A stretch of DNA of 64,000 nt, from NCBI RefSeq assembly GCF_006738645.1, contig NZ_AP019700.1:4756001-4820000 (forward strand). The letters are read 5' to 3'. Both the position numbers and the translations under genes were made by a program. Shown here piece by piece: positions 29,534 to 38,205 of this stretch; within the stretch, counting starts at the first letter, position 1, and the number at the start of each line of letters is the position of its first letter. The notes below the pieces were generated by a model, which made no database searches, was not told the origin of the DNA, and saw only the letters and a list, made by a program, of their open reading frames with translations. This DNA comes from Stella humosa (lineage in GTDB: Bacteria > Pseudomonadota > Alphaproteobacteria > ATCC43930 > Allostellaceae).

Positions 29534-31222
29534 ATGACGCCACGCCGCCGGCCCGCCATCGCCGCCCTTCTGCTGGCCCTGCTGCTGCCGGCGGTGCCGG
29601 AAGCCGCCGAGCGGGCGGTCGTCACCTCGGCCCACCCGATCGCCTCGGCCGCGGGCAAGGCGATCCTGGACCAGGGCGGCAACGCGATCGACGCGGCGGT
29701 CGCCGTCCAGATGGCGCTGTCGGTGGTGGAGCCGCACGCGTCGGGCATCGGCGGCGGCGCCTTCCTGCTGCTGTGGGACCCCGCCCGCCCGGCGGTCGTG
29801 CGCGCCTTCGACGGCCTCGCCTCCCAGCCGGCGCGCGCCGCCATCAGCATATCCTACGAGGCCGACGGGTCCCGCCTGCCCTACGAACGGGTCGAGAATT
29901 CGGGCCGGTCGGTCGGCGTGCCCGGTGCCGTCGCGATGCTGGCCGAGCTGCACGCCAAGGAGGGCCGCCTGCCCTGGTCCGCCCTGTTCGCGCCCGCGAT
30001 CCGGGCGGCCGAGGACGGCTTTCCCATGCCGCCCTACCTGCACCATGCGCTGGTGGTGGTGGGGGCCAAGCTGAAGGACCCGGCCCTGCGGGCGGAATGG
30101 ATGGACGCCGACGGCCGGCCGCGCCCGCTGGGTACCATCGTGCGCAACCAGGCCCAGGCGGCAAGCCTGCGGCTGATCGCCGAAAAGGGCGCCGACGCGT
30201 TGCGACAGGGCGAGTTGGCCCGCGCCATCATCGCCGCCGTCACCAGCGACGAGGCCGCCCCGGGCTGGATGACGGAGGCCGACCTGGCCGCCTATCGCCC
30301 GCGCGAGCGCGATGCCTTGTGCGCCCCGGCGCTGGGCCATCGCATCTGCTCCATGCCGCCGCCGTCCTATGGCGGGGTCGTCACCCTGCAGATCCTGGCG
30401 ATGGCGGGCCAGCACGGCATCGCCAGCCTGCCGCCGGACAGCCCGGCCGCCGCCCACCTCTTCCTGGAGGCCAGCCGCCTGGCCTATGCCGATCGCCTGC
30501 TCCATATCGGCGACCCGGATTTCGAGCAGGTGCCGACCGCGGGCCTGGTCGACCCGATCTATCTGCGCCAGCGGGCCAGCCAGATCCGTGCCGACGCCGT
30601 CATCCCGAAGGTGACGGCCGGCGACCCGCCGGGACGGCGGGCCGACATCGTGCCGTCGGAGCCGGGCAGCGAGCCGACCACGAGCCACCTGGCTATCGTC
30701 GATCGCGATGGCCGCATCGTGTCGATGACCACCACCATCAATCTCTATTTCGGCTCGAAGATCGCCGCCGGCGGCTTCTTCCTGAACAACGCCCTGACCA
30801 ACTTCTCGGCCCAGATGCGCGACGGGCAGCTCGCGGTCAACCGCATGATGCCGGGCAAGCGTCCCTACACCTCGATGGCGCCGACGATCGCCTTCGACGC
30901 CGCGGGAAAGCCCGTGCTGGCCGTGGGTGCCGCCGGCGGCGTGCGCATCCCCAGCTACGTCGCCCAGGCCGAGCTGGGCGTGCTGGCCTGGGGCATGGAC
31001 ATCGGCGCTGCCATGGCCCAGCCGCACTGGCACAATGCCAACAGCCAGAGCGAGGTCGAGAGCGAGACCCCGGCGGTCGCCTTGCAGGATGCCCTGCGGG
31101 CGCTGGGCCACCAGCCGAAGGTGCAGGCGATGCAGAGCGGCCTGGCCGGCATCGCCCGCACACCCGCGGGCTGGGTGGGCGCGGCCGATGCCCGGCGCGA
31201 CGGCGCCGCCGTCGGCGACTGA
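29534..31222 (+). CDS. ggt: Gamma-glutamyltransferase
   Basis: 562 residues. GGAG six bases before the ATG. Signal peptide PAIAALLLALLLPAVPEAAE; N-terminal GGT motifs ASAAGKAILDQGGNAIDAAV and EPHASGIGGGAFLLLWD. The autoprocessing/catalytic threonine is Thr383 in EPTTSHLAIVDRDG, and the C-terminal substrate loop is AAGGVRIPSYVAQAEL. It is a periplasmic Ntn-hydrolase that cleaves glutathione and other gamma-glutamyl compounds. Oddity: its last ~31 codons are duplicated 5.9 kb downstream, beyond a restriction-modification module, so this 3' end may have arrived with the module while keeping the frame intact. Confidence 0.94.
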   Translation: MTPRRRPAIAALLLALLLPAVPEAAERAVVTSAHPIASAAGKAILDQGGNAIDAAVAVQMALSVVEPHASGIGGGAFLLLWDPARPAVVRAFDGLASQPARAAISISYEADGSRLPYERVENSGRSVGVPGAVAMLAELHAKEGRLPWSALFAPAIRAAEDGFPMPPYLHHALVVVGAKLKDPALRAEWMDADGRPRPLGTIVRNQAQAASLRLIAEKGADALRQGELARAIIAAVTSDEAAPGWMTEADLAAYRPRERDALCAPALGHRICSMPPPSYGGVVTLQILAMAGQHGIASLPPDSPAAAHLFLEASRLAYADRLLHIGDPDFEQVPTAGLVDPIYLRQRASQIRADAVIPKVTAGDPPGRRADIVPSEPGSEPTTSHLAIVDRDGRIVSMTTTINLYFGSKIAAGGFFLNNALTNFSAQMRDGQLAVNRMMPGKRPYTSMAPTIAFDAAGKPVLAVGAAGGVRIPSYVAQAELGVLAWGMDIGAAMAQPHWHNANSQSEVESETPAVALQDALRALGHQPKVQAMQSGLAGIARTPAGWVGAADARRDGAAVGD

Positions 31223-31240
31223 CGGCGGCGCGGGCGCCCG
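31129..31240 (+). repeat. Direct repeat, copy 1 (3' end of ggt)
   Basis: 112 bp covering the last 31 codons of ggt, its stop and 18 bp beyond. It matches 37049-37160 base for base at an offset of 5920 with 9 differences and no gaps (103/112). The differences lie at 31139, 31141, 31162, 31177, 31180, 31183, 31189, 31190 and 31214. It marks the left edge of the restriction-modification island. Confidence 0.95.
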
Positions 31241-31400
31241 CCGTAGCCTATCCGCCAGGGGGGGTGCCAAAGTGGCGAACACGCCGACCAAGGGCGATTG
31301 CAGGTTGTGTGCCCACGGGTAAGCCGGCGTATGCTCGCCATCCATAGGAGGGCCGCTGCTGCTTGGGTGGCGCCAAGTCTGAGCCATTGAGGGGGCCGTA

Positions 31401-33512
31401 TTGCTGGTCGGGGAAATCCGCAGTCAGATCGACAGCATCTGGAATGACTTCTGGTCGGGCGGCGTTTCGAACCCGCTGAGCGTGATCGAGCAGATCACCT
31501 ACCTGCTGTTCATCAAGCGCCTGGACGAGTTGCAATCCGTCGAGGAGCACAAGGCCAACACCCTGAGGGCGCCACTGGAGCGGCGGATATTCCCCGAGGG
31601 CGCTGATCCACGCGGCGAGCCCTACGAAAACCTGCGCTGGTCACGGTTCCGGGACAAGGAGCCGCGCGAGATGTTCCGGATCGTCGAGGAGCACGTCTTC
31701 CCCTTCATCCGTGAGCGGGTCGCCGCCGAGGGCTCGCTGGCCAGGAGCATGCGCGACGCGCGCTTCCAGATCCCGACGCCGGCCCTCCTGGCCAAGGCGG
31801 TCGACAAGCTCGACCATGTGCGCATGGGCGACCGCGACACCAAGGGCGATGTCTACGAGTACATGCTGGGCAAGATCGCCAGCGCCGGCCAGAATGGACA
31901 GTTCCGCACGCCCCGCCACATCATCGCGCTGATGACGGCGCTGATGGCGCCGACGCCCAAGGACGTGATCTGCGACCCGGCGGCGGGAACCTGCGGCTTC
32001 CTGGTGGCGGCCAGCGAATACCTGCGCGAGCACCACGCCGGGCTATTCCGCGACGACGCCCAGCGCCGGCACTTCCACGAGCAGGCATTTCACGGCTTCG
32101 ACTTCGACCCGACCATGCTGCGCATCGGGGCGATGAACATGATCCTGCACGGGGTGGAGAACCCCGTGATCGAGTATCGCGACAGCCTGTCGGAGGACAT
32201 CGCCGGCGAGAAGGAGCGCTACAGCCTCATCCTCGCCAACCCGCCGTTCGCGGGCTCGCTGGACTACGAGCAGACCGCCCGCGACCTGCAGCAGGTGGTG
32301 AAGACCAAGAAGACCGAGCTGCTGTTCCTGGCCCTCTTCCTGCGCCTGCTGCGCACCGGCGGCCGGGCGGCGGTGATCGTGCCCGACGGGGTGCTGTTCG
32401 GCTCGTCCAAGGCGCACAAGGAGCTGCGCCGCATGCTGGTCGAGGATCACAAGCTGGACGCGGTGATCTCGCTGCCGTCCGGTGTGTTCCGGCCCTATGC
32501 GGGTGTGTCGACGGCGATCCTCTGCTTCACAAAGACGGGCGTCGGCGGAACGGACCACGTCTGGTTCTATGACATGAAGGCAGACGGCCTGTCGCTGGAC
32601 GACAAGCGGCAGGAGCTGCTGCCGGCGGAGAAGCTGGGCCCGACGCCGGATGCCGACCTGACGGAGGCCGAGCACGAGAAGAACAACTTGCCCGACATCC
32701 TCAAGCGTTGGATGGAGCGGGATGGCGCCGAACGCGAGCGGCCACGAACGGCGCAGAGCTTTTGTGTACCTAAGAAAGATATCGTGCACGATGGTGCCTA
32801 CGATCTTTCTATAAATCGCTACCGACAAACATTGCGTGTTGTGGTCGGCGACATTGGCCCAGCAGAAATAGTTGAGACTCTGAAATCTCTGAGAGATGAG
32901 ATCGCAGAAGAATTCAAAAATATTGAACGCACCGCAACGGTTGCACCTTCCCGCAGAGGCTGGAGGAGACTGCGCTTGGATGAGGTAACGGAATGTTTAG
33001 ACCGACTCCGAAAGCCAGTTAAGGAAAGCGATCGGATACCCGGCACCGTCCCCTACTATGGCGCCAATGGTCAACAAGGCTGGATAGATAGGCCGATATT
33101 TAATGAAGATCTTGTTCTTGTAGCAGAAGATGGTGGTTTTTTTGATCAACCATGGCGCGGCGTGTCATACAAAATATCCGGACCTTCGTGGGTTAATAAT
33201 CACGCACACATACTCCGCCCGATAAGATCAATAATAGATGTTAATTATCTTCACCATGCTTTGCGTAATTTTGATTTCACGAAATATATATCAGGGACAA
33301 CAAGATCAAAATTAACTCAAGCACAATTAAATTCCACTATCATACTTGTTCCGCCAATTGAAGAACAAGTTATAATTGCGAATGAGTTCGATAGAATTGA
33401 TGCCCTAAAAATGAAGCTTAAATCTTCGCTTCTTGTTGCAAACACATTAGATGCAGCAATTCAACGACAATTCTTCGACTATAACGATGATTTAGCGTCA
33501 CCAAAAACATAG
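31401..33512 (+). CDS. Type I-like N6-adenine methylase fused to a half-specificity (single TRD) domain
   Basis: 703 residues. TTG start with GAGGGGG five bases upstream. HsdM N-terminal helical domain (NPLSVIEQITYLLFIKRLDE), then the methylase core with SAM motif around Asp192 (DPAAGTCGFL) and catalytic NPPF at residues 280-283. From about residue 518 (RRGWRRLRLDEV) an HsdS-type target-recognition domain begins (GTVPYYGANGQQGWIDRPIF, NNHAHILRP) with the conserved helix segment PPIEEQVIIANEFDRIDAL, and the protein ends. Only one TRD and one spacer helix are present, so bipartite recognition would need dimerisation. Bases ~32760-33512 are A+T-rich with A/T-ending codons, unlike the G+C-rich first two thirds. 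Confidence 0.9.
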   Translation: MLVGEIRSQIDSIWNDFWSGGVSNPLSVIEQITYLLFIKRLDELQSVEEHKANTLRAPLERRIFPEGADPRGEPYENLRWSRFRDKEPREMFRIVEEHVFPFIRERVAAEGSLARSMRDARFQIPTPALLAKAVDKLDHVRMGDRDTKGDVYEYMLGKIASAGQNGQFRTPRHIIALMTALMAPTPKDVICDPAAGTCGFLVAASEYLREHHAGLFRDDAQRRHFHEQAFHGFDFDPTMLRIGAMNMILHGVENPVIEYRDSLSEDIAGEKERYSLILANPPFAGSLDYEQTARDLQQVVKTKKTELLFLALFLRLLRTGGRAAVIVPDGVLFGSSKAHKELRRMLVEDHKLDAVISLPSGVFRPYAGVSTAILCFTKTGVGGTDHVWFYDMKADGLSLDDKRQELLPAEKLGPTPDADLTEAEHEKNNLPDILKRWMERDGAERERPRTAQSFCVPKKDIVHDGAYDLSINRYRQTLRVVVGDIGPAEIVETLKSLRDEIAEEFKNIERTATVAPSRRGWRRLRLDEVTECLDRLRKPVKESDRIPGTVPYYGANGQQGWIDRPIFNEDLVLVAEDGGFFDQPWRGVSYKISGPSWVNNHAHILRPIRSIIDVNYLHHALRNFDFTKYISGTTRSKLTQAQLNSTIILVPPIEEQVIIANEFDRIDALKMKLKSSLLVANTLDAAIQRQFFDYNDDLASPKT

Positions 33513-33523
33513 AGTAATTGCCA

Positions 33524-36500
33524 ATGCCGCAGTTCTCCTTCCTCGCCGCCGAGTTTTCCGAGATTCACCGCCTTGCGGCGCTGGCGGAGGGGATGGCGCG
33601 GACGGATGCACGGGGGGCGTGCTTCTATGCGCGGCTGGCGCTGGAGACAATGGTCGGCTGGCTCTACAGGCATGAGCGCAGCCTGCGGCCGCCGTATGAG
33701 AAGACTTTGTCGGCGCTGATCCACGAGGCAACGTTCCGCAACCTGGTGGGTCCGGCGCTGCTCGCCAAGGCCAAGGTGGTCAAGGACCTGGGCAACAGGG
33801 CCGTTCACGAGGGTGGTCGCCCCGTGCCGCCCAGCGACGGGATCGCCGCGGTGCGGGAGTTGTTCCACCTGACCTATTGGCTGGCGCGCACCTATGCGCG
33901 CGGGGCGAAGCCGGCGGGCGCGATCGAATTCGTGGCCGACGCGCTGCCGGTCAACAAGGCGGTGGCGGTCGCCCGGCTCGACCAGTTGAATGCCGCGGCC
34001 CAGCGCTTCGTCGAGGCGGAGAAGGCGCGCGAGGCGGCGGAGGCGCGGCAACGCGCCAGCGAGGAGGACCGCGCCCGGCTGGAGGCCGAGATCGCGCGGC
34101 TGCAGGCCGAAGTGGCCGCCGCCAAGGCCGCCAACACGCAGGCGCCGGATACGCACGACTATGGCGAGGCGGCGACCCGCGACCTGTTCATCGACCTGTT
34201 GCTGCGCGAGGCCGGCTGGAGCTTCACCCGGCCCGGCCACGACACCGAGTATCGCGTCACCGGCATGCCCAACCAGCCGGGCGAGGGCTTCGTCGACTAT
34301 GTGCTGTGGGGCGACGACGGCCGGCCGCTGGCCATCGTCGAGGCCAAGCGCACCCGCAAGGACGGGCGCGCCGGCCAGCAGCAGGCCAAGCTCTATGCCG
34401 ACTGCCTGGAGGCGATGACCGGGCAGCGGCCGGTGATCTTCTGCTCCAACGGCTACGAGCACTGGATCTGGGACGACGGGCGCTACCCGCCCCGGCCAAT
34501 CCAGGGTTTCCTGACCAAGGACGAGTTGGAGTTGGCGATCCGCCGGCGCACGACCATGCAGCCGCTGGGTTCGGCCACGATCGACGGGACGATCGTCGAG
34601 CGCTACTACCAGACCCGTGCCATCCGCCGCGTGGCAGAGGCCTTCGAGAAGGACAAGGCCCGTCGCGCGCTGCTGGTCATGGCCACCGGCTCGGGCAAGA
34701 CGCGCGCGGTGATCGCGCTCTGCGACCTCCTGATGCGGGCGAACTGGGCACGTCGCATCCTGTTCCTGGCCGATCGCCAGGCGCTGGTGAACCAGGCCGT
34801 GGGTGCCTTCAGGAAATTCCTGCCGGACACATCGCCAGTCAACCTGCTGATGGACAGGCGGGCGACCGGCCGGGTCTATGTCTCGACCTATCCGACGATG
34901 ATGAACCTGATCGACAAGGCCGAGGGCGAGACCCGGCGCTTCGGCCCCGGCCACTTCGACCTGATCGTCATCGACGAGGCGCATCGCTCGATCTATCGCA
35001 AGTACGGCGCGATCTTCGACTATTTCGACAGCCTGCTGGTGGGCCTGACCGCCACGCCCAAGGACGAGGTGGATCGCGACACCTATCGCCTGTTCGACCT
35101 GCAGCGGGGCGTGCCGACCGACGCCTATGGCCTGGAGGAGGCGGTCAATGACGGCTTCCTGGTGCCGCCGCTCGCTGTCTCGGTGCCGTTGAAGTTCCAG
35201 CGCGGCGGCATCCGCTATGACGACCTCTCCGAGGACGAGAAGGAGCAGTGGGACGCCGTCGAATGGGACGACGACGGCAACGTGCCGGCCGCGATAGAGC
35301 CCACCGCCTTGAATACCTGGCTGTTCAACGCCGACACGGTGGACAAGGTGCTGGAGCACCTGATGACCCACGGCCAGCGGGTGGCCGACGGCGACCGGCT
35401 TGGCAAGACCATCATATTCGCGAAGAACCAGGACCACGCCCGCTTCATCGTCGCGCGGTTCGACAAGGCCTATCCGCACCACGCAGGCGCCTTCGCCAGG
35501 GTGATCATCTCGGCCGATTCCTATGCCCAGAGCCTGATCGACGACTTCAGCCAGCCAGCGAAGGCACCGCACATCGCCGTGTCGGTCGACATGCTGGACA
35601 CCGGCATCGACGTGCCCGAGGTGGTGAACCTGGTGTTCTTCAAGGTCGTGCGTTCGAAGACGAAGTTCTGGCAGATGCTGGGACGGGGCACGCGGCTTTG
35701 CCCCGACCTGTTCGGACCCGGCCGGCACAAGACGCATTTCACGGTGTTCGACTTCTGCCAGAACTTCGAGTTCTTCAACCAGAACCCGGAGGTGACCGAC
35801 GGCGCGATCGGGGATTCCCTTTCCAAGCGCCTGTTCGCCGCGCGGGTCGAATTGATCTGTGCCCTGGACGCGTTGCACCCGTCGGGCGACTTGCTGTTGA
35901 TCAAGGCTGTCCCCACCGAGGGCCCTGCTGGCGCAGGCCTGTCCGAGGACAAGGCAGCGTTCGAAAGTGGCGACAACGCCGCGTCGGCTTCTGCCAGGCT
36001 GCGCGATGAGGTGGCCAGGATACTGCGCGAAGAGATCGCCGGCATGAGCGTGGACAATTTTCTGGTCCGCGCGCATCGACGCCATGTGGAGAAGTTCGGC
36101 GATCCGGCAGCCTGGGTGCGCCTCAGCCTCGACGACCAAGCCGAGCTGGTCAACGAGGTGGCCGGCCTGCCCAGCAGCGTCGCCGACGACGACCTGGCGG
36201 CCAAGCAGTTCGACGCCCTCATCCTGCGTACCCAGCTCGCGGTGCTGAGGGCGGAGAGCGCGTTCGGCGGCCTGAGAAAGAAGGTGGTCACGCTGGCCAC
36301 GCTGCTGGAGGAGATGTCGAACATTCCCGCGGTAGCGCGCGAGCTTGTCCTGATCCAGGAAGTCCAGGGCGACGACTTCTGGCAGGACGTCACAGCGCCG
36401 ATGCTGGAGACGGTGCGCCGACGCCTGCGCGCGCTGATCAAGCTGATCGAGGTGAAGGGGCGAGAGATCGTCTACACCGACTTCGAGGATGCGATTGGCC

Positions 36501-37006
36501 CAGGCACCGCGGTCGAATTGCAAGGCGTGGGCGCCGGCACCGACGTGATTCGCTTCCGACTGAAGGCGCGCCACTTCCTGCGAGCGAACGAGGACCACAT
36601 CGCGGTGCAGAAGCTCCGGCGCAACGAGCCGCTGACCCCTACGGACTTGGCCGAATTGGAACGCATCTTCGTAGAGGCGCAAGTCGCAGCACCGGAAGAC
36701 CTGGAACGCGTGCAAGCGGACGGCGGCCTGGGGCTGTTCGTCCGGTCCCTGGTGGGGCTGGATCGTGAAGCCGCCAAGGCTGTCTTCGGCGCCTTCACGG
36801 CCCAGCGGCGGTTGTCGGCCAATCAGATCGAGTTCCTGAACATGATCATCGATCACCTGACGGAGCGAGGCTCGATGGACCCTCGCCTGCTCTACGAGAG
36901 CCCATTCACGGACCTGGACCCGATGGGCCTCGCGGGAATGTTCGGCGACGACGCCGGCGCCGTCGTGGATATCCTCGCCGAAGTCCGCCGCCGGACAGCC
37001 GCCTAG
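33524..37006 (+). CDS. hsdR: Type I restriction endonuclease R subunit (HsdR-like) with N-terminal DUF4145-type domain
   Basis: 1160 residues from the ATG at 33524 (TTG at 33518 possible), 11 bp after the methylase stop. Order: DUF4145-like helical domain (LALETMVGWLYRHE, KVVKDLGNRAVHEGG) and a coiled-coil at ~160-205. The PD-(D/E)xK nuclease follows with Asp258 (FVDYVLWG) and Glu273/Lys275 (IVEAKRT). The SF2 translocase has Walker A MATGSGKTR (Lys392), DEAH at 484-487 and motif VI QMLGRGTRL; an EcoEI-type C-terminal domain ends it. All catalytic residues are present, so an active ATP-dependent restriction subunit is expected. Base composition is G+C-rich like the host. Confidence 0.92.
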   Translation: MPQFSFLAAEFSEIHRLAALAEGMARTDARGACFYARLALETMVGWLYRHERSLRPPYEKTLSALIHEATFRNLVGPALLAKAKVVKDLGNRAVHEGGRPVPPSDGIAAVRELFHLTYWLARTYARGAKPAGAIEFVADALPVNKAVAVARLDQLNAAAQRFVEAEKAREAAEARQRASEEDRARLEAEIARLQAEVAAAKAANTQAPDTHDYGEAATRDLFIDLLLREAGWSFTRPGHDTEYRVTGMPNQPGEGFVDYVLWGDDGRPLAIVEAKRTRKDGRAGQQQAKLYADCLEAMTGQRPVIFCSNGYEHWIWDDGRYPPRPIQGFLTKDELELAIRRRTTMQPLGSATIDGTIVERYYQTRAIRRVAEAFEKDKARRALLVMATGSGKTRAVIALCDLLMRANWARRILFLADRQALVNQAVGAFRKFLPDTSPVNLLMDRRATGRVYVSTYPTMMNLIDKAEGETRRFGPGHFDLIVIDEAHRSIYRKYGAIFDYFDSLLVGLTATPKDEVDRDTYRLFDLQRGVPTDAYGLEEAVNDGFLVPPLAVSVPLKFQRGGIRYDDLSEDEKEQWDAVEWDDDGNVPAAIEPTALNTWLFNADTVDKVLEHLMTHGQRVADGDRLGKTIIFAKNQDHARFIVARFDKAYPHHAGAFARVIISADSYAQSLIDDFSQPAKAPHIAVSVDMLDTGIDVPEVVNLVFFKVVRSKTKFWQMLGRGTRLCPDLFGPGRHKTHFTVFDFCQNFEFFNQNPEVTDGAIGDSLSKRLFAARVELICALDALHPSGDLLLIKAVPTEGPAGAGLSEDKAAFESGDNAASASARLRDEVARILREEIAGMSVDNFLVRAHRRHVEKFGDPAAWVRLSLDDQAELVNEVAGLPSSVADDDLAAKQFDALILRTQLAVLRAESAFGGLRKKVVTLATLLEEMSNIPAVARELVLIQEVQGDDFWQDVTAPMLETVRRRLRALIKLIEVKGREIVYTDFEDAIGPGTAVELQGVGAGTDVIRFRLKARHFLRANEDHIAVQKLRRNEPLTPTDLAELERIFVEAQVAAPEDLERVQADGGLGLFVRSLVGLDREAAKAVFGAFTAQRRLSANQIEFLNMIIDHLTERGSMDPRLLYESPFTDLDPMGLAGMFGDDAGAVVDILAEVRRRTAA

Positions 37007-37048
37007 GTCGAGCGGCCGCCGCCTTGTGGCACAAGGTGGGGTAGAGAA

Positions 37049-37160
37049 GATGCAGAGCCGGCTGGCCGGCATCGCCCGCACGCCCGCGGGCTGGGTCGGT
37101 GCCGCCGACCCCCGGCGCGACGGCGCCGCCGTCAGCGACTGACGGCGGCGCGGGCGCCCG
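37049..37160 (+). pseudogene. Direct repeat, copy 2: severed 3' end of ggt
   Basis: Encodes MQSRLAGIARTPAGWVGAAD and the rest of the ggt C-terminus up to TGA, plus 18 bp shared beyond the stop. Relative to copy 1 the nine differences give three amino-acid changes (Gly to Arg, Ala to Pro, Gly to Ser) and five silent codon changes. It has no upstream ggt sequence. Because the next native gene (37161) begins immediately after it, this copy probably represents the original chromosomal ggt end. Confidence 0.85.
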
Positions 37161-37751
37161 CTACAGGACGCCCGTCAGGATCGCAATGCCGGCCAGGGTG
37201 GCGACGCCACCGGCGGTCCGCACCATCACGCCACCGGCCGTGCCGCGCGCCACCAGCCAGCCGAGGCCGAGCCCGGCCGCGTGCAGGGCCGCCGTCGCCA
37301 GCAGGAAGCCGGCGGCATAGCCGAGGCCGCCGGCATTGGCCGGCATCTCCGCCCCGTGGGCGTAGCCGTGGAAGATGGCGAAGAAACCGACCAGGCCCAT
37401 GGCAACCGCCATCGGCGCGCGCACGCCGAACGCCACGGCAGCGCCGAGTACGACGATCGAGAGCGCGATGCCGGCCTCGACCAGCGGCAGCGTGAAGCCT
37501 GCCATGCCGGCCAAGCCACCCACCGCCATCACGCCGACGAAGCTGGCCGGCAGCAGCAGGCGAGCTCGCCCGCCCATCTGGAAGGCCAGGACGCCGACCA
37601 GCACCATCGCCAGGACATGGTCGAGCCCGCCGGCGGGATGGGCCATGCCGTGCGCGAAGCCGCTGGCATGGTCGACGCCGGTATGGGCCATGGCGACGGC
37701 GGGCAGCAGCCCGGCGACTGCTGCGGCAAGCGCGGCGGAAACGATCCTCAT
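37161..37751 (-). CDS. HupE/UreJ-family membrane protein
   Basis: 196 residues. Signal peptide VSAALAAAVAGLLPAVAMAH, then the HupE/UreJ hallmark HTGVDHASGFAHGMAHPAGG (histidine-rich metal-site motif) and about five further membrane segments including GLVGFFAIFHGYAHGAEMPA. Members are nickel (or possibly cobalt) permeases usually found with hydrogenase or urease genes, but no such gene is in the window. It converges on the ggt relic with no spare bases between repeat end and stop codon. Confidence 0.9.
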   Translation of the reverse strand: MRIVSAALAAAVAGLLPAVAMAHTGVDHASGFAHGMAHPAGGLDHVLAMVLVGVLAFQMGGRARLLLPASFVGVMAVGGLAGMAGFTLPLVEAGIALSIVVLGAAVAFGVRAPMAVAMGLVGFFAIFHGYAHGAEMPANAGGLGYAAGFLLATAALHAAGLGLGWLVARGTAGGVMVRTAGGVATLAGIAILTGVL

Positions 37752-37842
37752 ATCTCTACCCCCGGGGGTTGGTTCGCGAGCCCGGCTGCTGGCCGGGCAT
37801 CTGCCGCCGATTGAATCCCTCGGCGCGGACGACGGCAAGCCT

Positions 37843-38205
37843 TCAGCCGGCGATCGCGCTGCAATGCGCTGCGGCCACGCGCCACAGGCCGCCGTCGCGG
37901 CACCACAGCCGGCTGTAGCGGAAGCCCCCGCCGAAGGGCGTGTCGTCCCAGCTTCCGGCCAGGTCGGCCCGCACCACGACCAGCACGGCATCGGCGGCCG
38001 GGCGCACCAGCACCTCGGAGAGTTCCAGGCGCGACAGGCGCAGCAGGCCGGACTGGTGCGCCTCCAGGTCCATCGCCTTGGTCAGGACGCGGCCGCCCTG
38101 GTCCACGAACACGAGGTCGTCCATCAGCAGGCCGTCCAGCGCCGCCACGTCGCCGGCCAGCATGGCCGCCCGCAGCCGCCGTTCCGCATCCTCGATCGCC
38201 GTCAT
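37843..38205 (-). CDS. Small NTF2-like/SnoaL-like protein
   Basis: 120 residues. Cone-shaped alpha+beta NTF2 fold suggested by the opening helices AIEDAERRLRAAMLAGDVAA, LDGLLMDDLVFVDQGGRVL and the closing strands FRYSRLWCRDGGLWRVAAAH. Such proteins (DUF4440/SnoaL-like) serve as small hydrolases, isomerases or ligand binders. The ATG overlaps the stop of the GMC oxidoreductase gene (ATGA), so it is the last gene of that operon and may act on the same substrate. No specific function can be assigned. Confidence 0.82.
   Translation of the reverse strand: MTAIEDAERRLRAAMLAGDVAALDGLLMDDLVFVDQGGRVLTKAMDLEAHQSGLLRLSRLELSEVLVRPAADAVLVVVRADLAGSWDDTPFGGGFRYSRLWCRDGGLWRVAAAHCSAIAG

Larger units (their letters stand above)
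31129..37160 (+). mobile_element. Restriction-modification island inserted at the 3' end of ggt
   Basis: A methylase/specificity fusion and an HsdR, with short non-coding margins, lie between two 112-bp direct copies of the ggt 3' end. No integrase, transposase or tRNA is present. The 161-bp left margin (31241-31401) contains no gene; the right margin (37007-37048) holds a 15-bp inverted repeat at 37022-37036. The repeat copies differ mainly at synonymous positions, which suggests they come from two different ggt alleles rather than from a recent copy of one. This is the arrangement expected for recombinational or target-duplicating insertion of an R-M cassette. Confidence 0.75.

Noticed and set aside
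31223-31400. Possible separate hsdS or integrase upstream of the methylase
   Set aside because: Only 178 bp, no coding pattern; the half-S domain is already inside the methylase ORF and no recombinase motif was seen anywhere in the island.
37022-37036. Operator or attachment core at CCTTGTGGCACAAGG
   Set aside because: A 15-bp inverted repeat just after hsdR, but no second copy at the left island edge, so it does not behave as an attachment core; most likely a weak terminator hairpin.
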